DNA of 64,000 bases from NCBI GenBank assembly GCA_040219295.1, contig JAVJST010000001.1, forward strand, positions 508,794-572,793. The letters run 5' to 3'. The stretch comes from JAVJST01 sp040219295. GTDB lineage: Bacteria; Pseudomonadota; Alphaproteobacteria; Rhodospirillales; Casp-alpha2. How positions within the stretch are numbered: position 1 is the stretch's first letter; the number at the start of each line of letters is the position of its first letter. A program made the translations under genes and the position numbers. The notes under the pieces are model-generated. The model made no database searches, was not told the DNA's origin, and saw only the letters and a program-made list of their open reading frames with translations. Shown one piece after another: positions 7,218 through 15,046 of the stretch.

Positions 7218-8892
7218 TCTGATCCCGCCTGGCGTTGTCCTCATTCTCGGCGCCTTCCTGCTGCCGGTGACCCACGGCGTGGTCCGCCAGGTCCTGGTCC
7301 TCGGCCTGCCGCTCGTCGTTCTTGCGCTGATCTGGCAGGTACCCGACGGCGCCGTGCTGACCGCCGGTTTCCTCGATTACGAACTGACGATCCTGCGCGG
7401 CGAGGCGGTCGGACGCGTCTTCGCGACCGTGTTCGCCATCATGGCCGCCGTCGGCGGACTGTTCGCCCTGCGCCAGGCCACCGTCTTCGAGGTAACGTCC
7501 GCGTTCATCTACGCCGGCAGCGCGATCGGTGTCGCCATGGCCGGTGACCTGATTACCGTGTTTGTGTTCTGGGAACTGATGGCCGTGGGCTCGACCCTGG
7601 TCATCTGGGCGGCCGGCACGGACGCCGCCTACAAGGCGTCGATGCGCTATGCCGCCGTTCACCTGTTCGGCGGCGTCGTCCTGATGATCGGCATTGTCGC
7701 CCACGTGTCCGCGACCGGCGACGTGGCGTTCACGCACATGGCGCTCGACAGTTTCGGCACCTGGCTGATCCTCATCGGCTTCCTGGTCAATGCCGGCGCA
7801 CCGCCATTCTCGTCCTGGCTGCCGGACGCCTATCCGGAGGCATCGCCGTCGGGCATGGTGTTCATGTCGGCCTTCACGACCAAGACCGCCGTCTACGTGC
7901 TGATCCAGAGCTTCGCCGGCGCCGAGATCCTGATCTACGTCGGCATCTACATGGCGTGCTACGGCATCGTTTACGCCCTGCTCGAAAACGACATGCGTCG
8001 CATTCTCGCCTACTCGATAGTCAACCAGGTCGGGTTCATGGTCTGCGGTATCGGTATCGGCACCGAGATGGCGCTCAACGGCGCGACGGCGCATGCTTTC
8101 ACACACATCATCTACAAGGCCCTGTTGCTGATGTCCGCGGGATCGGTCCTCTACATGACCGGCAAGCGCAAGTGCACCGACCTGGGCGGCTTGTTCCAGA
8201 GCATGCCGCTGACCTGCATCTGCGGCACGATCGGGGCACTGGCGATCTCGTCCTTCCCGCTGACCTCCGGGTTCATCTCGAAGTCAATGATTTCCCAGGC
8301 AGCCGCCGATCAGCACCTCGTGTTCGCCTGGTTCATGCTGATGGCGGCGTCCGCCGGCGTCTTCCTGCACGCCGGGATCAAGTTCCCGTGGTTCGTGTTC
8401 TTCCAGAAGGACTCGGGCCTGCGACCGCCGGATCCACCGAGCGAAATGCGCGTCGCGATGATCATCTTCGCCGCTTTCTGCATCGGACTCGGCATCTATC
8501 CGGATCCGCTGTACGCGATTCTGCCGTTCAAGGTCGACTACGTGCCTTACACCGTCAGCCACGTCGTGACCATGCTTCAGCTCCTGCTGTTCTCGGGCCT
8601 CGCGTTCTTCCTGCTGCTGCCGATGATGAAACGGACCCTGACCATCACGCTGGATACCGACTGGTTCTACCGGCGTTTCGGGGTCTGGGCCGTCGCCGCG
8701 GGCGAAACGGTCGTGACGTCGGTGCGCAGCGCGTTTCTCGGCGGCGCCGGTCGCGTCGTCGACGGTGTCATGGCTTTCGCCGAACGGATCGCCGGCCCCA
8801 ATGCGGTCCTTGCCCGGCACCGTTCCGCAGGCGCGATGGCTGTCTGGGCGATCGCATTGCTGGCGCTTTATCTGCTCTTTAACCTTCTCTGA
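7207..8892 (+). CDS. third antiporter-like subunit with altered TM7
   Basis: This is a 561-residue proton_antipo_M protein, the last gene of the operon. The TM5 glutamate is conserved (VFVFWELMAVGSTLV), as are a TM8 lysine (TTKTAVYVLI), the lysine in HIIYKALLLM and the TM12 lysine (GFISKSMIS). At the TM7 position, where family members read K-A-A/L-x-x-P, it reads FLVNAGAPPFSSWLPDAYPE, so the usual lysine appears to be asparagine. A C-terminal extension of about 90 residues ends in one more hydrophobic helix (AVWAIALLALYLLFNLL), similar to MrpD-like subunits with a lateral helix. An ATG nine bases upstream is an alternative start. Confidence 0.87.
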   Translation: MTIDLIPPGVVLILGAFLLPVTHGVVRQVLVLGLPLVVLALIWQVPDGAVLTAGFLDYELTILRGEAVGRVFATVFAIMAAVGGLFALRQATVFEVTSAFIYAGSAIGVAMAGDLITVFVFWELMAVGSTLVIWAAGTDAAYKASMRYAAVHLFGGVVLMIGIVAHVSATGDVAFTHMALDSFGTWLILIGFLVNAGAPPFSSWLPDAYPEASPSGMVFMSAFTTKTAVYVLIQSFAGAEILIYVGIYMACYGIVYALLENDMRRILAYSIVNQVGFMVCGIGIGTEMALNGATAHAFTHIIYKALLLMSAGSVLYMTGKRKCTDLGGLFQSMPLTCICGTIGALAISSFPLTSGFISKSMISQAAADQHLVFAWFMLMAASAGVFLHAGIKFPWFVFFQKDSGLRPPDPPSEMRVAMIIFAAFCIGLGIYPDPLYAILPFKVDYVPYTVSHVVTMLQLLLFSGLAFFLLLPMMKRTLTITLDTDWFYRRFGVWAVAAGETVVTSVRSAFLGGAGRVVDGVMAFAERIAGPNAVLARHRSAGAMAVWAIALLALYLLFNLL

Positions 8893-8909
8893 GTTTCATC
8901 CGTACCATT

Positions 8910-8942
8910 CTAGGCCCGAGTTGTTGTGCAGCGCGGGCCTAG
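8910..8942 (+). terminator. hairpin after the Mrp-like operon
   Basis: A perfect 9-bp inverted repeat (CTAGGCCCG and CGGGCCTAG) with a 15-base loop lies 17 bases after the last Mrp-like gene and before the next start. No T-run follows, so it could be a Rho-assisted terminator or processing hairpin rather than a classic intrinsic terminator. Confidence 0.45.
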
Positions 8943-8983
8943 TTGGATAGGATGTTCCCGACACAGGGAACATCGGACATCGC

Positions 8984-10198
8984 ATGAGCCTCGCCCAAGC
9001 GCCGCTGAACCGACTGCCGTCGGCCAATGAACTGCTGGTGACCATCAGTCATCCGTCGTTCACGGGTGCCGAGCACAATTCGCTATTGCTGATCTCTTTC
9101 GAAGGGCTTCCCGAGATCGAAGACGATCAGTTCTGGACCGACGCGGTCAATATCTTCGCCGCATTCAAAAAACGCTTCAGCGCCCAGATGTATCGTATCA
9201 CCGGAAGGGAATACGGCGCGCTGGTCAAGGTCACCGAGCTCAACCAGATCAACATCAACACGTCGTTAAAGTACGAGATCCTGAAGTTGATCCAGAGTCA
9301 TTTTCCGGAGTTCTTCGGGCTCGTCGACCAATCCAGGCTGGTACGCGTCATCAGCCTGACGACGAGAAAGGCCAACGCCGTCAGTTATCTGGAATACCGT
9401 GTCAAGGAGTCGATCAAGTCGGAAGACGGCGCGAACAAGCTGCGACCGATCCGCGAGTCCGACATCGAGCGGGTGCTCAAAGTCAAGGACCACGTTGGTG
9501 CCCAGGACTTCGCGAAGCTGTTTCTCAACTCGCAGCCGATCTCAATCGTCCGGCCCAATCAACCGGTCACGCCGGTGATGAACGAATATTTCGTCGCCCT
9601 GGACGCCCTTCGCAAACATGCGTTTCCGGATGTCGAATTACGCGGCGCGGGAAACCTGTTCGCGCAACTCACGCTGACCCTCGATACCATCTTGCTGGGC
9701 ATCTTCAACTCGGTCGTTCCCGGCGGCACCCGCGCGACGCTCAACCTGAACGTCGAGAGCGTGTTCACGAAATCCTTCGAACAGTTCTGCAATCAGCGTG
9801 GCGATGCCGCACTGACAAACCTGGTATTCGAGTTCCGTCAGGTGAACATCCTGCAGCATTTCGACCAGTTCGACGTGGCAGCTTCGCTGATCCGTGAACG
9901 CGGCGGCGTCGTCGCGGTCGACGCGATCTTCCCCGAGACCCTGGGCATCGTGAACATCGGCCGTCTCGGCGCCGAGATGGCCAAGGTGTTCTGGCGGCCA
10001 GGTGCGGAGGCGATCATTCCCGACATGGCCGACGACATTGCCGCGATGCAGGAGTCCGGCTGCATGATCATCATGTCGCGGGTTGACGAGGACACCGCCG
10101 TCGAGATCGGTCACCCGCTCGGCATCACGATGTACCAGGGATTCTACGTCGACGATCTCATCAAGCACAACGCCGACGGTACGGCCGTCGGCGGCTAG
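8984..10198 (+). CDS. degenerate EAL-domain-like protein
   Basis: This is a 404-residue soluble protein with no signal peptide or membrane helix. The C-terminal half (about residues 205-394) follows the outline of an EAL phosphodiesterase barrel: TLNLNVESVF, then LVFEFRQVNIL, then GVVAVDAIFP, and at the end SGCMIIMSRVDE and GITMYQGFYVDD, matching the places of the EGVET and QGY(Y/F) segments. The EAL motif and most metal ligands are missing, so it is probably a catalytically dead c-di-GMP- or protein-binding module (inference). The N-terminal half (residues 20-200) is of unknown type. It is a monocistronic gene between the Mrp-like operon and a convergent gene. Confidence 0.72.
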   Translation: MSLAQAPLNRLPSANELLVTISHPSFTGAEHNSLLLISFEGLPEIEDDQFWTDAVNIFAAFKKRFSAQMYRITGREYGALVKVTELNQININTSLKYEILKLIQSHFPEFFGLVDQSRLVRVISLTTRKANAVSYLEYRVKESIKSEDGANKLRPIRESDIERVLKVKDHVGAQDFAKLFLNSQPISIVRPNQPVTPVMNEYFVALDALRKHAFPDVELRGAGNLFAQLTLTLDTILLGIFNSVVPGGTRATLNLNVESVFTKSFEQFCNQRGDAALTNLVFEFRQVNILQHFDQFDVAASLIRERGGVVAVDAIFPETLGIVNIGRLGAEMAKVFWRPGAEAIIPDMADDIAAMQESGCMIIMSRVDEDTAVEIGHPLGITMYQGFYVDDLIKHNADGTAVGG

Positions 10199-10210
10199 GA
10201 TCGTGAACGC

Positions 10211-10747
10211 TCAGTCTCCGGCCTTGGCGCCGGGCACCCAGGCCTTGACGACCACCGGCTTGCCCGACTGCGTACGCATGATCTTCGGGCGGATCACCTG
10301 GTCGACCCCGGGTGACTTGGTATCGCGAATGAACGACTGGCGCATGGCCGGGACCGTGATTTCCGCACGGTCGCCGATCGAACGGGCCTGACGGTAGGCG
10401 ACGGTCTCGTTGGTGATCTCGTTCAGCTTGTCGGTTGTGTAATGACCGAACTTCCGCCAGATCCCCGCGAGAAAGGCATCGACTTCATGCGGCAGGAACA
10501 GTTCGACGTCGATGTCAGGCCGTCCCTTGGAGAAGGCCAGGTAGATGTTCGGTTCCACCGGTCCCATTTCATCGGCGACGAAAATGGCCGGCATCAGGAC
10601 GCGTCCGCGGTAGGCGACAGCGTAGTAGGCCTGAGAAAGATACATCAGCCGCTGCAGTTTCTGCGGCTGCAGGTACTCGTTCTCGGCGAGCGCCGTATCC
10701 GCGAACCAGAAGGCGACGTCAAACGCGGATTTTACGTCTGTCGGCAT
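10211..10747 (-). CDS. SocA/Panacea-domain (DUF4065) protein
   Basis: This is a 178-residue protein with the Panacea fold shared by the Caulobacter antitoxin-adaptor SocA and phage GepA. The signature KLQRLMYLSQAYYAVAYRGR and the downstream ADEMGPVEPNIYLAF (family pattern YGPVVPxVY) are clear. The start is placed at MPTDVKSAFDVAFWFAD; an in-frame ATG 12 codons earlier gives a leader that does not fit the family. No SocB-like or other known toxin sits next to it. The only same-strand neighbour is an unrecognised 150-residue gene 140 bases upstream. It may be a solitary proteolytic adaptor or antitoxin-like protein. Confidence 0.75.
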   Translation of the reverse strand: MPTDVKSAFDVAFWFADTALAENEYLQPQKLQRLMYLSQAYYAVAYRGRVLMPAIFVADEMGPVEPNIYLAFSKGRPDIDVELFLPHEVDAFLAGIWRKFGHYTTDKLNEITNETVAYRQARSIGDRAEITVPAMRQSFIRDTKSPGVDQVIRPKIMRTQSGKPVVVKAWVPGAKAGD

Positions 10748-10887
10748 GATGCCCCCGGCTTCCTGCCCTGCCCAATCACGCAAGTAACCGACCGAGTACG
10801 GTCAATGCGAACCGACTCGCAGCCTAGCACATTTACTGAGACGAAATCCCAACAGACCTGAGAGCGACGCTATCCGGCCCAATGTCA

Positions 10888-11340
10888 CTACAGGGTGAGG
10901 CTGACCGTGTCGCCGCGGTGCGGCTGGTCGTTCGCAGCGGCCTGAATATTGGCCTCGTAAATTGCCACCGCCTTGCCGACCAGTCGCCCGACGAACTTCT
11001 TGACCGCCTGATCGCCGACGACCTTGCTGGCGTCGAACGTATCGCGAAATTCAAGCATGGAGACGAAACTCTGCGTCGGCGTATCGATAACGCCGGTCCC
11101 GGGTCTCGGGACGTCGCGGTGATCCTGGTACGTCGGGGTGTAACGGCCGCGAAAACGGCTTTGGCCTTCCTGATCGACGCTTGCCGTGTTGGCGTCCTCG
11201 ATGGTGGCACCGGCAACCGGCGACATGGCTTCGACCATGCCGTTGAAGGTCGCGACGGGGCTTCGCGGACTTACCGGTCCACGTTGCGGGGAAACTCCCT
11301 GCGGCGCCGTCGCCGTTACGGATTTTGCCACCAAGGCCAT
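10888..11340 (-). CDS. hypothetical protein, 150 aa
   Basis: I do not recognise this protein. The first half is rich in proline, serine, threonine and glycine and looks disordered (TATAPQGVSPQRGPVSPRSP). The second half is helical (SFVSMLEFRDTFDASKVVGD, then KKFVGRLVGKAVAIYEANIQ). There is no signal peptide or transmembrane segment. A second open frame on the same strand covers part of this stretch but has arginine-rich shadow composition, so I prefer this one. It is transcribed in the same direction as the SocA-like gene downstream and away from the hydrolase behind it. Confidence 0.55.
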   Translation of the reverse strand: MALVAKSVTATAPQGVSPQRGPVSPRSPVATFNGMVEAMSPVAGATIEDANTASVDQEGQSRFRGRYTPTYQDHRDVPRPGTGVIDTPTQSFVSMLEFRDTFDASKVVGDQAVKKFVGRLVGKAVAIYEANIQAAANDQPHRGDTVSLTL

Positions 11341-11491
11341 TGCATCCGAACTCGTTCACGTGTCTGTCGTTAACCATAAGTTGATGCGCGCATACAATGA
11401 CGGCACCCTCTCATAGATCACCCTTCAGAATACGGACTAGACCCCCTGAAGTCAAAGCAAACCGGGGGATACGAGGATGGTGTCGGATCGT

Positions 11492-12319
11492 TCAGGGGAG
11501 CTTTCGAACCCAATCCGTCATGGGCTGAACGACGTCGAAATCGAAGATGTCGACATGCCCGGCAGCTTCGAGCCAGATCGCCGTTTTCGGCTCTTCCGCC
11601 GCAGAAAACAGTTTCCGGCCAAGATCTTGCGGCACTGTCCTGTCCCGATCACCATGGATGATCATGACCGGCGCATTAACCCTGTCGATCTTGGTAAGGG
11701 AGTCGTAACGGTCCTTCACCAACAGGCGCGCCGGCAGCCAGGAATAGTGATACGCGGCAGCGTCCGCCATCGACGTGAACGGCGCTTCAAGAATGATGCC
11801 GGCAAACGGATTCCCCGAATCGGCCCAAAGCGTCGCCAGGTGCACGGCGAGACCGGATCCCATGGACTCGCCATACAGGACGATACGGTCGGCTGCGATC
11901 CCCTTCCCTTCCAGATCTTCGAGCAACGCCTTGCCGTCGGCGTACAGTCCAGCTTCGGTCGGCGAACCAGGGTTGTCGCCGAATCCCCGGTACCCGACCA
12001 GAGCGGCGCCGAACCCCGCGTCCAGGAAATGCCGGGCCTTGAACCCGCGGTCCGCTATATTGCCGGCGTTGCCGTGAAACAGCACCACCACCTTGGCGTC
12101 GCTGGCACCCGGGGCGATCCAGGAAACCGTGCCGACGCCATCCGCCGCAACAATGGTTTCCGCCCTCATCTCCGGAACGCCGGCATCGCCTGGTTCGCCC
12201 GGACCGCCGCCGGGGATGTACATCAGGTTGCGCTGGAAAAGATACAGCAGCACTACGATCGTCAGGTAACCGGCGAAGAGTGTTGCCAGAACCGTCTTGA
12301 TCATCGAGCCCTCGTCCAT
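11492..12319 (-). CDS. alpha/beta hydrolase (BEM46/ABHD-like), membrane-anchored
   Basis: This is a 275-residue serine hydrolase of the S33/BEM46 group. An N-terminal helix (TVLATLFAGYLTIVVLLYLF) anchors it to the membrane. The family lead-in QRNLMYIP follows, then the oxyanion region VVLFHGNAGNI, the nucleophile elbow GESMGSG, the acid region IIHGDRDRTVP and the final histidine in AAGHVDIFDF. The substrate is unknown; lipid, ester or peptide hydrolysis is possible. An internal ATG five codons in is an alternative start. The lipoprotein gene behind it runs in the same direction with a gap of about 30 bases, so they may be co-transcribed. Confidence 0.88.
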   Translation of the reverse strand: MDEGSMIKTVLATLFAGYLTIVVLLYLFQRNLMYIPGGGPGEPGDAGVPEMRAETIVAADGVGTVSWIAPGASDAKVVVLFHGNAGNIADRGFKARHFLDAGFGAALVGYRGFGDNPGSPTEAGLYADGKALLEDLEGKGIAADRIVLYGESMGSGLAVHLATLWADSGNPFAGIILEAPFTSMADAAAYHYSWLPARLLVKDRYDSLTKIDRVNAPVMIIHGDRDRTVPQDLGRKLFSAAEEPKTAIWLEAAGHVDIFDFDVVQPMTDWVRKLP

Positions 12320-12349
12320 TTTTGTTCGCCGTGTATCCAGTGTGCTGTA

Positions 12350-12694
12350 TCAGAACTGCGGCAGGACCGGATACGAATAGGTCGACGCGGCAACGCACGT
12401 GAAGGTCGCCGCGACCGGATGGCTCAGCGGGCAATGCTCGTAACTCTGCTCTTTGAAAACGGCCGACTTGCCGAACTCGCCGCAGGCCTCGGCGGCCAGG
12501 TTCGTGACGTCCGCCGGCGTGGCGCCGCGCTTGTTGTAACACACCGTGACGGTCGAAATGTCGGTCCGGTCCTTGCCGAATTGCTCGTGATCGCGGTCGA
12601 ACTCCGCCGCGTCGTGAACGTAGGGCGGATCGGAACAGGCAACCAGCGTGACACAGGCCGCCATCATCGCCGCACGGGCAACTCGATACATCAT
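12350..12694 (-). CDS. small lipoprotein, unknown
   Basis: This is a 114-residue protein with a lipoprotein signal (MAACVTLVACSDPP, lipobox LVAC with the cysteine near residue 20). The mature part is short and acidic with three more cysteines (VTVCYNKRG, AAEACGEFG, HCPLSHP) and a VAATFTCVA stretch, suggesting disulfides. It should be lipid-anchored in the periplasm or outer membrane. It precedes the hydrolase on the same strand and diverges from ubiX, with a 112-base spacer that must hold both promoters. Confidence 0.75.
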   Translation of the reverse strand: MMYRVARAAMMAACVTLVACSDPPYVHDAAEFDRDHEQFGKDRTDISTVTVCYNKRGATPADVTNLAAEACGEFGKSAVFKEQSYEHCPLSHPVAATFTCVAASTYSYPVLPQF

Positions 12695-12806
12695 GAGGCA
12701 GCTATACCCTGAACCGGCGGGACCGACAACCAGACGCCAGCGACAAATGATCCTTGCGGTTCCCGTGCGCCTGAGGTGTCATCGGCGCGGTAAAGGGAGG
12801 CCAGAA

Positions 12807-13394
12807 TTGTCCGATCCGGTGGTTGTTGGAATAAGTGGCGCGTCGGGCGCCGTCTACGGTATCGAGGCGCTCCGGCTGTTGCGCGAGATCGGCGTACCAA
12901 CGCATCTCGTTGTCTCCGAACTCGGCGCCCAGACCATTGGCATCGAGACCGAGATGAGCCTCGACGACGTGCGCGCATTGGCCGACACCCATCACAGCAA
13001 CAAGGATCTGACGTCGGCCATCGCCAGCGGTTCGTTCATCACCCGCGGCATGCTGATCGCGCCGTGTTCGATCAAGACGCTGTCAGGTGTCGCCAACAGC
13101 TTTTCCATGAACCTCATGGTTCGCGCCGCCGATGTAACGCTCAAGGAACGTCGTCCGCTGGTCCTCATGGTCCGCGAAACGCCGTTTCACCGCGGCCACT
13201 TGCGCCTGATGAGCGATGCCGCCGCAGCCGGCGCGCGGATCATGCCGCCGGTGCCCGCGTTCTACACGAAACCCCGGAGCGTCGAGGACATCGTGCGCCA
13301 TTCCGTTGCCCGCGCTCTCGACCTGCTGGGCATCGAGAACGATCTGATTGAGCGCTGGATGGGTGATCCCCGCCGCGCCGACGTATCCTGCTAA
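12807..13394 (+). CDS. ubiX: flavin prenyltransferase UbiX
   Basis: This is a 195-residue flavoprotein that prenylates FMN to make the cofactor of UbiD-type decarboxylases (ubiquinone pathway). The FMN-binding GISGASGAVYGIEAL is at the N-terminus, followed by the conserved APCSIKTLSGVANSFS and RETPFHRGHLRLM. I place the start at a TTG with GGGAGG ending six bases before it, giving MSDPVVVGISGASG. The ATG of the longer frame lies inside the divergent lipoprotein gene. The cupin gene follows 11 bases later and may be co-transcribed. No ubiD is in the window. Confidence 0.93.
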   Translation: MSDPVVVGISGASGAVYGIEALRLLREIGVPTHLVVSELGAQTIGIETEMSLDDVRALADTHHSNKDLTSAIASGSFITRGMLIAPCSIKTLSGVANSFSMNLMVRAADVTLKERRPLVLMVRETPFHRGHLRLMSDAAAAGARIMPPVPAFYTKPRSVEDIVRHSVARALDLLGIENDLIERWMGDPRRADVSC

Positions 13395-13405
13395 GGGAGA
13401 GAGCC

Positions 13406-13810
13406 ATGCAACAGGCACGCAAACTGGCCGCTGAGCTCGGCGACATTCTGAATCCCGCGTTGCGCGCGATCCGGCGTTGCGACGCGGCGGATTTCGTGCC
13501 CTACGACCGCTACGGTACCGTGCTCGATGGCATGACCTGGCGGCCGCTCAGCGTCGACGAGGACGGCGATCTGGACATCTACATGCTGCGTATGGAACCC
13601 GGCGCGCAGAGCTATCCGCACGAACACGTCGGCGCCGAGCAGTTCCTCGTGCTCGAGGGCAGCCTGATCGACTGTGACGGCACGCGCATTTCGGCCGGTC
13701 ATTTCGCCCGCTTCGAAGCCGGCTCGACGCACCATTCGACAACTGAGGAAGGCTGCCTTCTGCTGGTCATGCTGCGCACCCGGAACCGCCGGCTCGACCA
13801 GGTCGGCTGA
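13406..13810 (+). CDS. cupin-domain protein
   Basis: This is a 134-residue single-cupin protein. Motif 1 (SYPHEHVGAEQFLVLEG) provides the His, His and Glu metal ligands. Motif 2 (AGHFARFEAGSTHHS) supplies the last histidine. The fold resembles ChrR-like or cysteine-dioxygenase-like small cupins, and its substrate is unknown. It lies just downstream of ubiX and converges with the NnrU gene with no gap. Confidence 0.85.
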   Translation: MQQARKLAAELGDILNPALRAIRRCDAADFVPYDRYGTVLDGMTWRPLSVDEDGDLDIYMLRMEPGAQSYPHEHVGAEQFLVLEGSLIDCDGTRISAGHFARFEAGSTHHSTTEEGCLLLVMLRTRNRRLDQVG

Positions 13811-14509
13811 TCAGGACGGCATCGGCAGAGGCGAGACGCCGATGATGAACGGATGGGCGACCAGCAGCGCAGCGTAGAGCGCCAACCCTGCAAACACCCG
13901 TCCCCAACCGATTTCAGAGAATACGAAACGCTGCCGCCCCGCGGCGATCGCGGCGAACGGGATCAGCGAGGACTGCTCGCGGTAGGCCGCCCAATCATCA
14001 CCGAGTTCTTTCGCCTTGCGCCGGTCGATCTGCAGCATGCCGGCGACGGCGAGGATGCCGACCGATACCTGCAGGATGATGCCCGACGCCTGCCCACTGG
14101 CCGGGATATGGACCAGCGCCCACAACGCAATGGCCATCAGGATCGGATGTCGGGTGATCCGGAAGATACCCTTCGGGCCGTCGGCGACGCGCGCCAACTG
14201 GTCCAGCCCCACTGCAGTCGGGTTGGCGGCCGAATAGCCGGCGGCGATGAAAATCGCGGCGACCGCCATGATGCCCATCGGCAGGTGGCGTACCCACGTC
14301 GGCGCAATCCACAGATACTCGCGCGGTGCATCGTTGTAGACGAGAAGAAGCCAGGTGAACGCGCCGATCGCGACCAGAGAGTATGCGACGAGAAAGGCCG
14401 GTTTACCCAAGCGCTGGATAAGGGTCGCGCGGACTGCCCGGGCCGACAGCGCGAGGTGACTGATCACGAACACCGCCGCCGCCAGTATCAGGGTCGAATA
14501 GGCCGACAT
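13811..14509 (-). CDS. NnrU family membrane protein
   Basis: This is a 232-residue NnrU-family protein with about six membrane helices. The first is TLILAAAVFVISHLALSARA. The conserved RITRHPILMAIALWALVH, similar to isoprenylcysteine methyltransferase-type membrane proteins, lies in the middle. NnrU was named for a gene near denitrification loci, but its biochemical role is unclear and no denitrification gene is nearby. I start it at MSAYSTLIL, because the open frame continues far upstream into arginine-rich shadow sequence. It follows the DUF454 gene on the same strand with an 11-base gap. Confidence 0.85.
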   Translation of the reverse strand: MSAYSTLILAAAVFVISHLALSARAVRATLIQRLGKPAFLVAYSLVAIGAFTWLLLVYNDAPREYLWIAPTWVRHLPMGIMAVAAIFIAAGYSAANPTAVGLDQLARVADGPKGIFRITRHPILMAIALWALVHIPASGQASGIILQVSVGILAVAGMLQIDRRKAKELGDDWAAYREQSSLIPFAAIAAGRQRFVFSEIGWGRVFAGLALYAALLVAHPFIIGVSPLPMPS

Positions 14510-14520
14510 GTTTCTACTCC

Positions 14521-14922
14521 CTAGTGTTGCGTGGGCCGAGTGCTCGATCGTGTGACGATGTAGACCGCGGCGGGCACCAGGATCAAGGCCAAGACCTGCC
14601 ACGCCCAGGGTTCGGGCACCGCATAGGCGACGTACGCCAAGCTGAGCCCCATCATCAGCACGGCGACGATCTTGGCGCGGACCGGTATGACCCGGTAGGC
14701 GTACCAGTCGCGCACCGGGCGGCCGAGGCGCGGGTGATACCAGAGCCAGCGCTGGAAGCGAGCGGAGCTTCGCGAGAAGCACCACGCCGCGGCGAGCAGA
14801 AAGACCGTCGTCGGCAGGCCCGGCAGGAAGATGCCGATGACGCCGACGATGACCATGGTGCAGGCCGAAACGAACAACACCGCGCGCATCAAGGGCGAGC
14901 GGACGACGTTCTCGGGCGGCAT
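14521..14922 (-). CDS. YbaN family protein (DUF454)
   Basis: This is a 133-residue inner-membrane protein of the DUF454/YbaN family. The signature is GVIGIFLPGLPTTVFLLAAA followed by WCFSRSSARFQRWLW and HPRLGRPVRDW. Three to four membrane helices are expected, and the function is unknown. I start it at MPPENVVRSPLMR; a longer frame upstream has composition opposite to a coding strand. It is the first gene of a short two-gene unit with nnrU and diverges from the GmhB-like gene. Confidence 0.82.
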   Translation of the reverse strand: MPPENVVRSPLMRAVLFVSACTMVIVGVIGIFLPGLPTTVFLLAAAWCFSRSSARFQRWLWYHPRLGRPVRDWYAYRVIPVRAKIVAVLMMGLSLAYVAYAVPEPWAWQVLALILVPAAVYIVTRSSTRPTQH

Positions 14923-15046
14923 GGATGGGTCGAGGGTCTGTTCGTCGGCCACGGCCACGACGGCGCTCCGCTGCGGGTTGCGAGGATCCGAGTATAACGC
15001 CAATGTTGTCGCCCGAAAGCCAGCCTGCAAGGATCCAGCGGAACCG

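Noticed and set aside
7012..8106. Minus-strand ORF of 364 codons opposite the third antiporter-like gene
   Set aside because: Same shadow composition, and it overlaps two supported operon genes.
11477..12712. Plus-strand ORF of 411 codons
   Set aside because: Lies opposite the alpha/beta hydrolase and the lipoprotein, both of which have clear motifs; its product is arginine- and glycine-rich with no recognisable domain.
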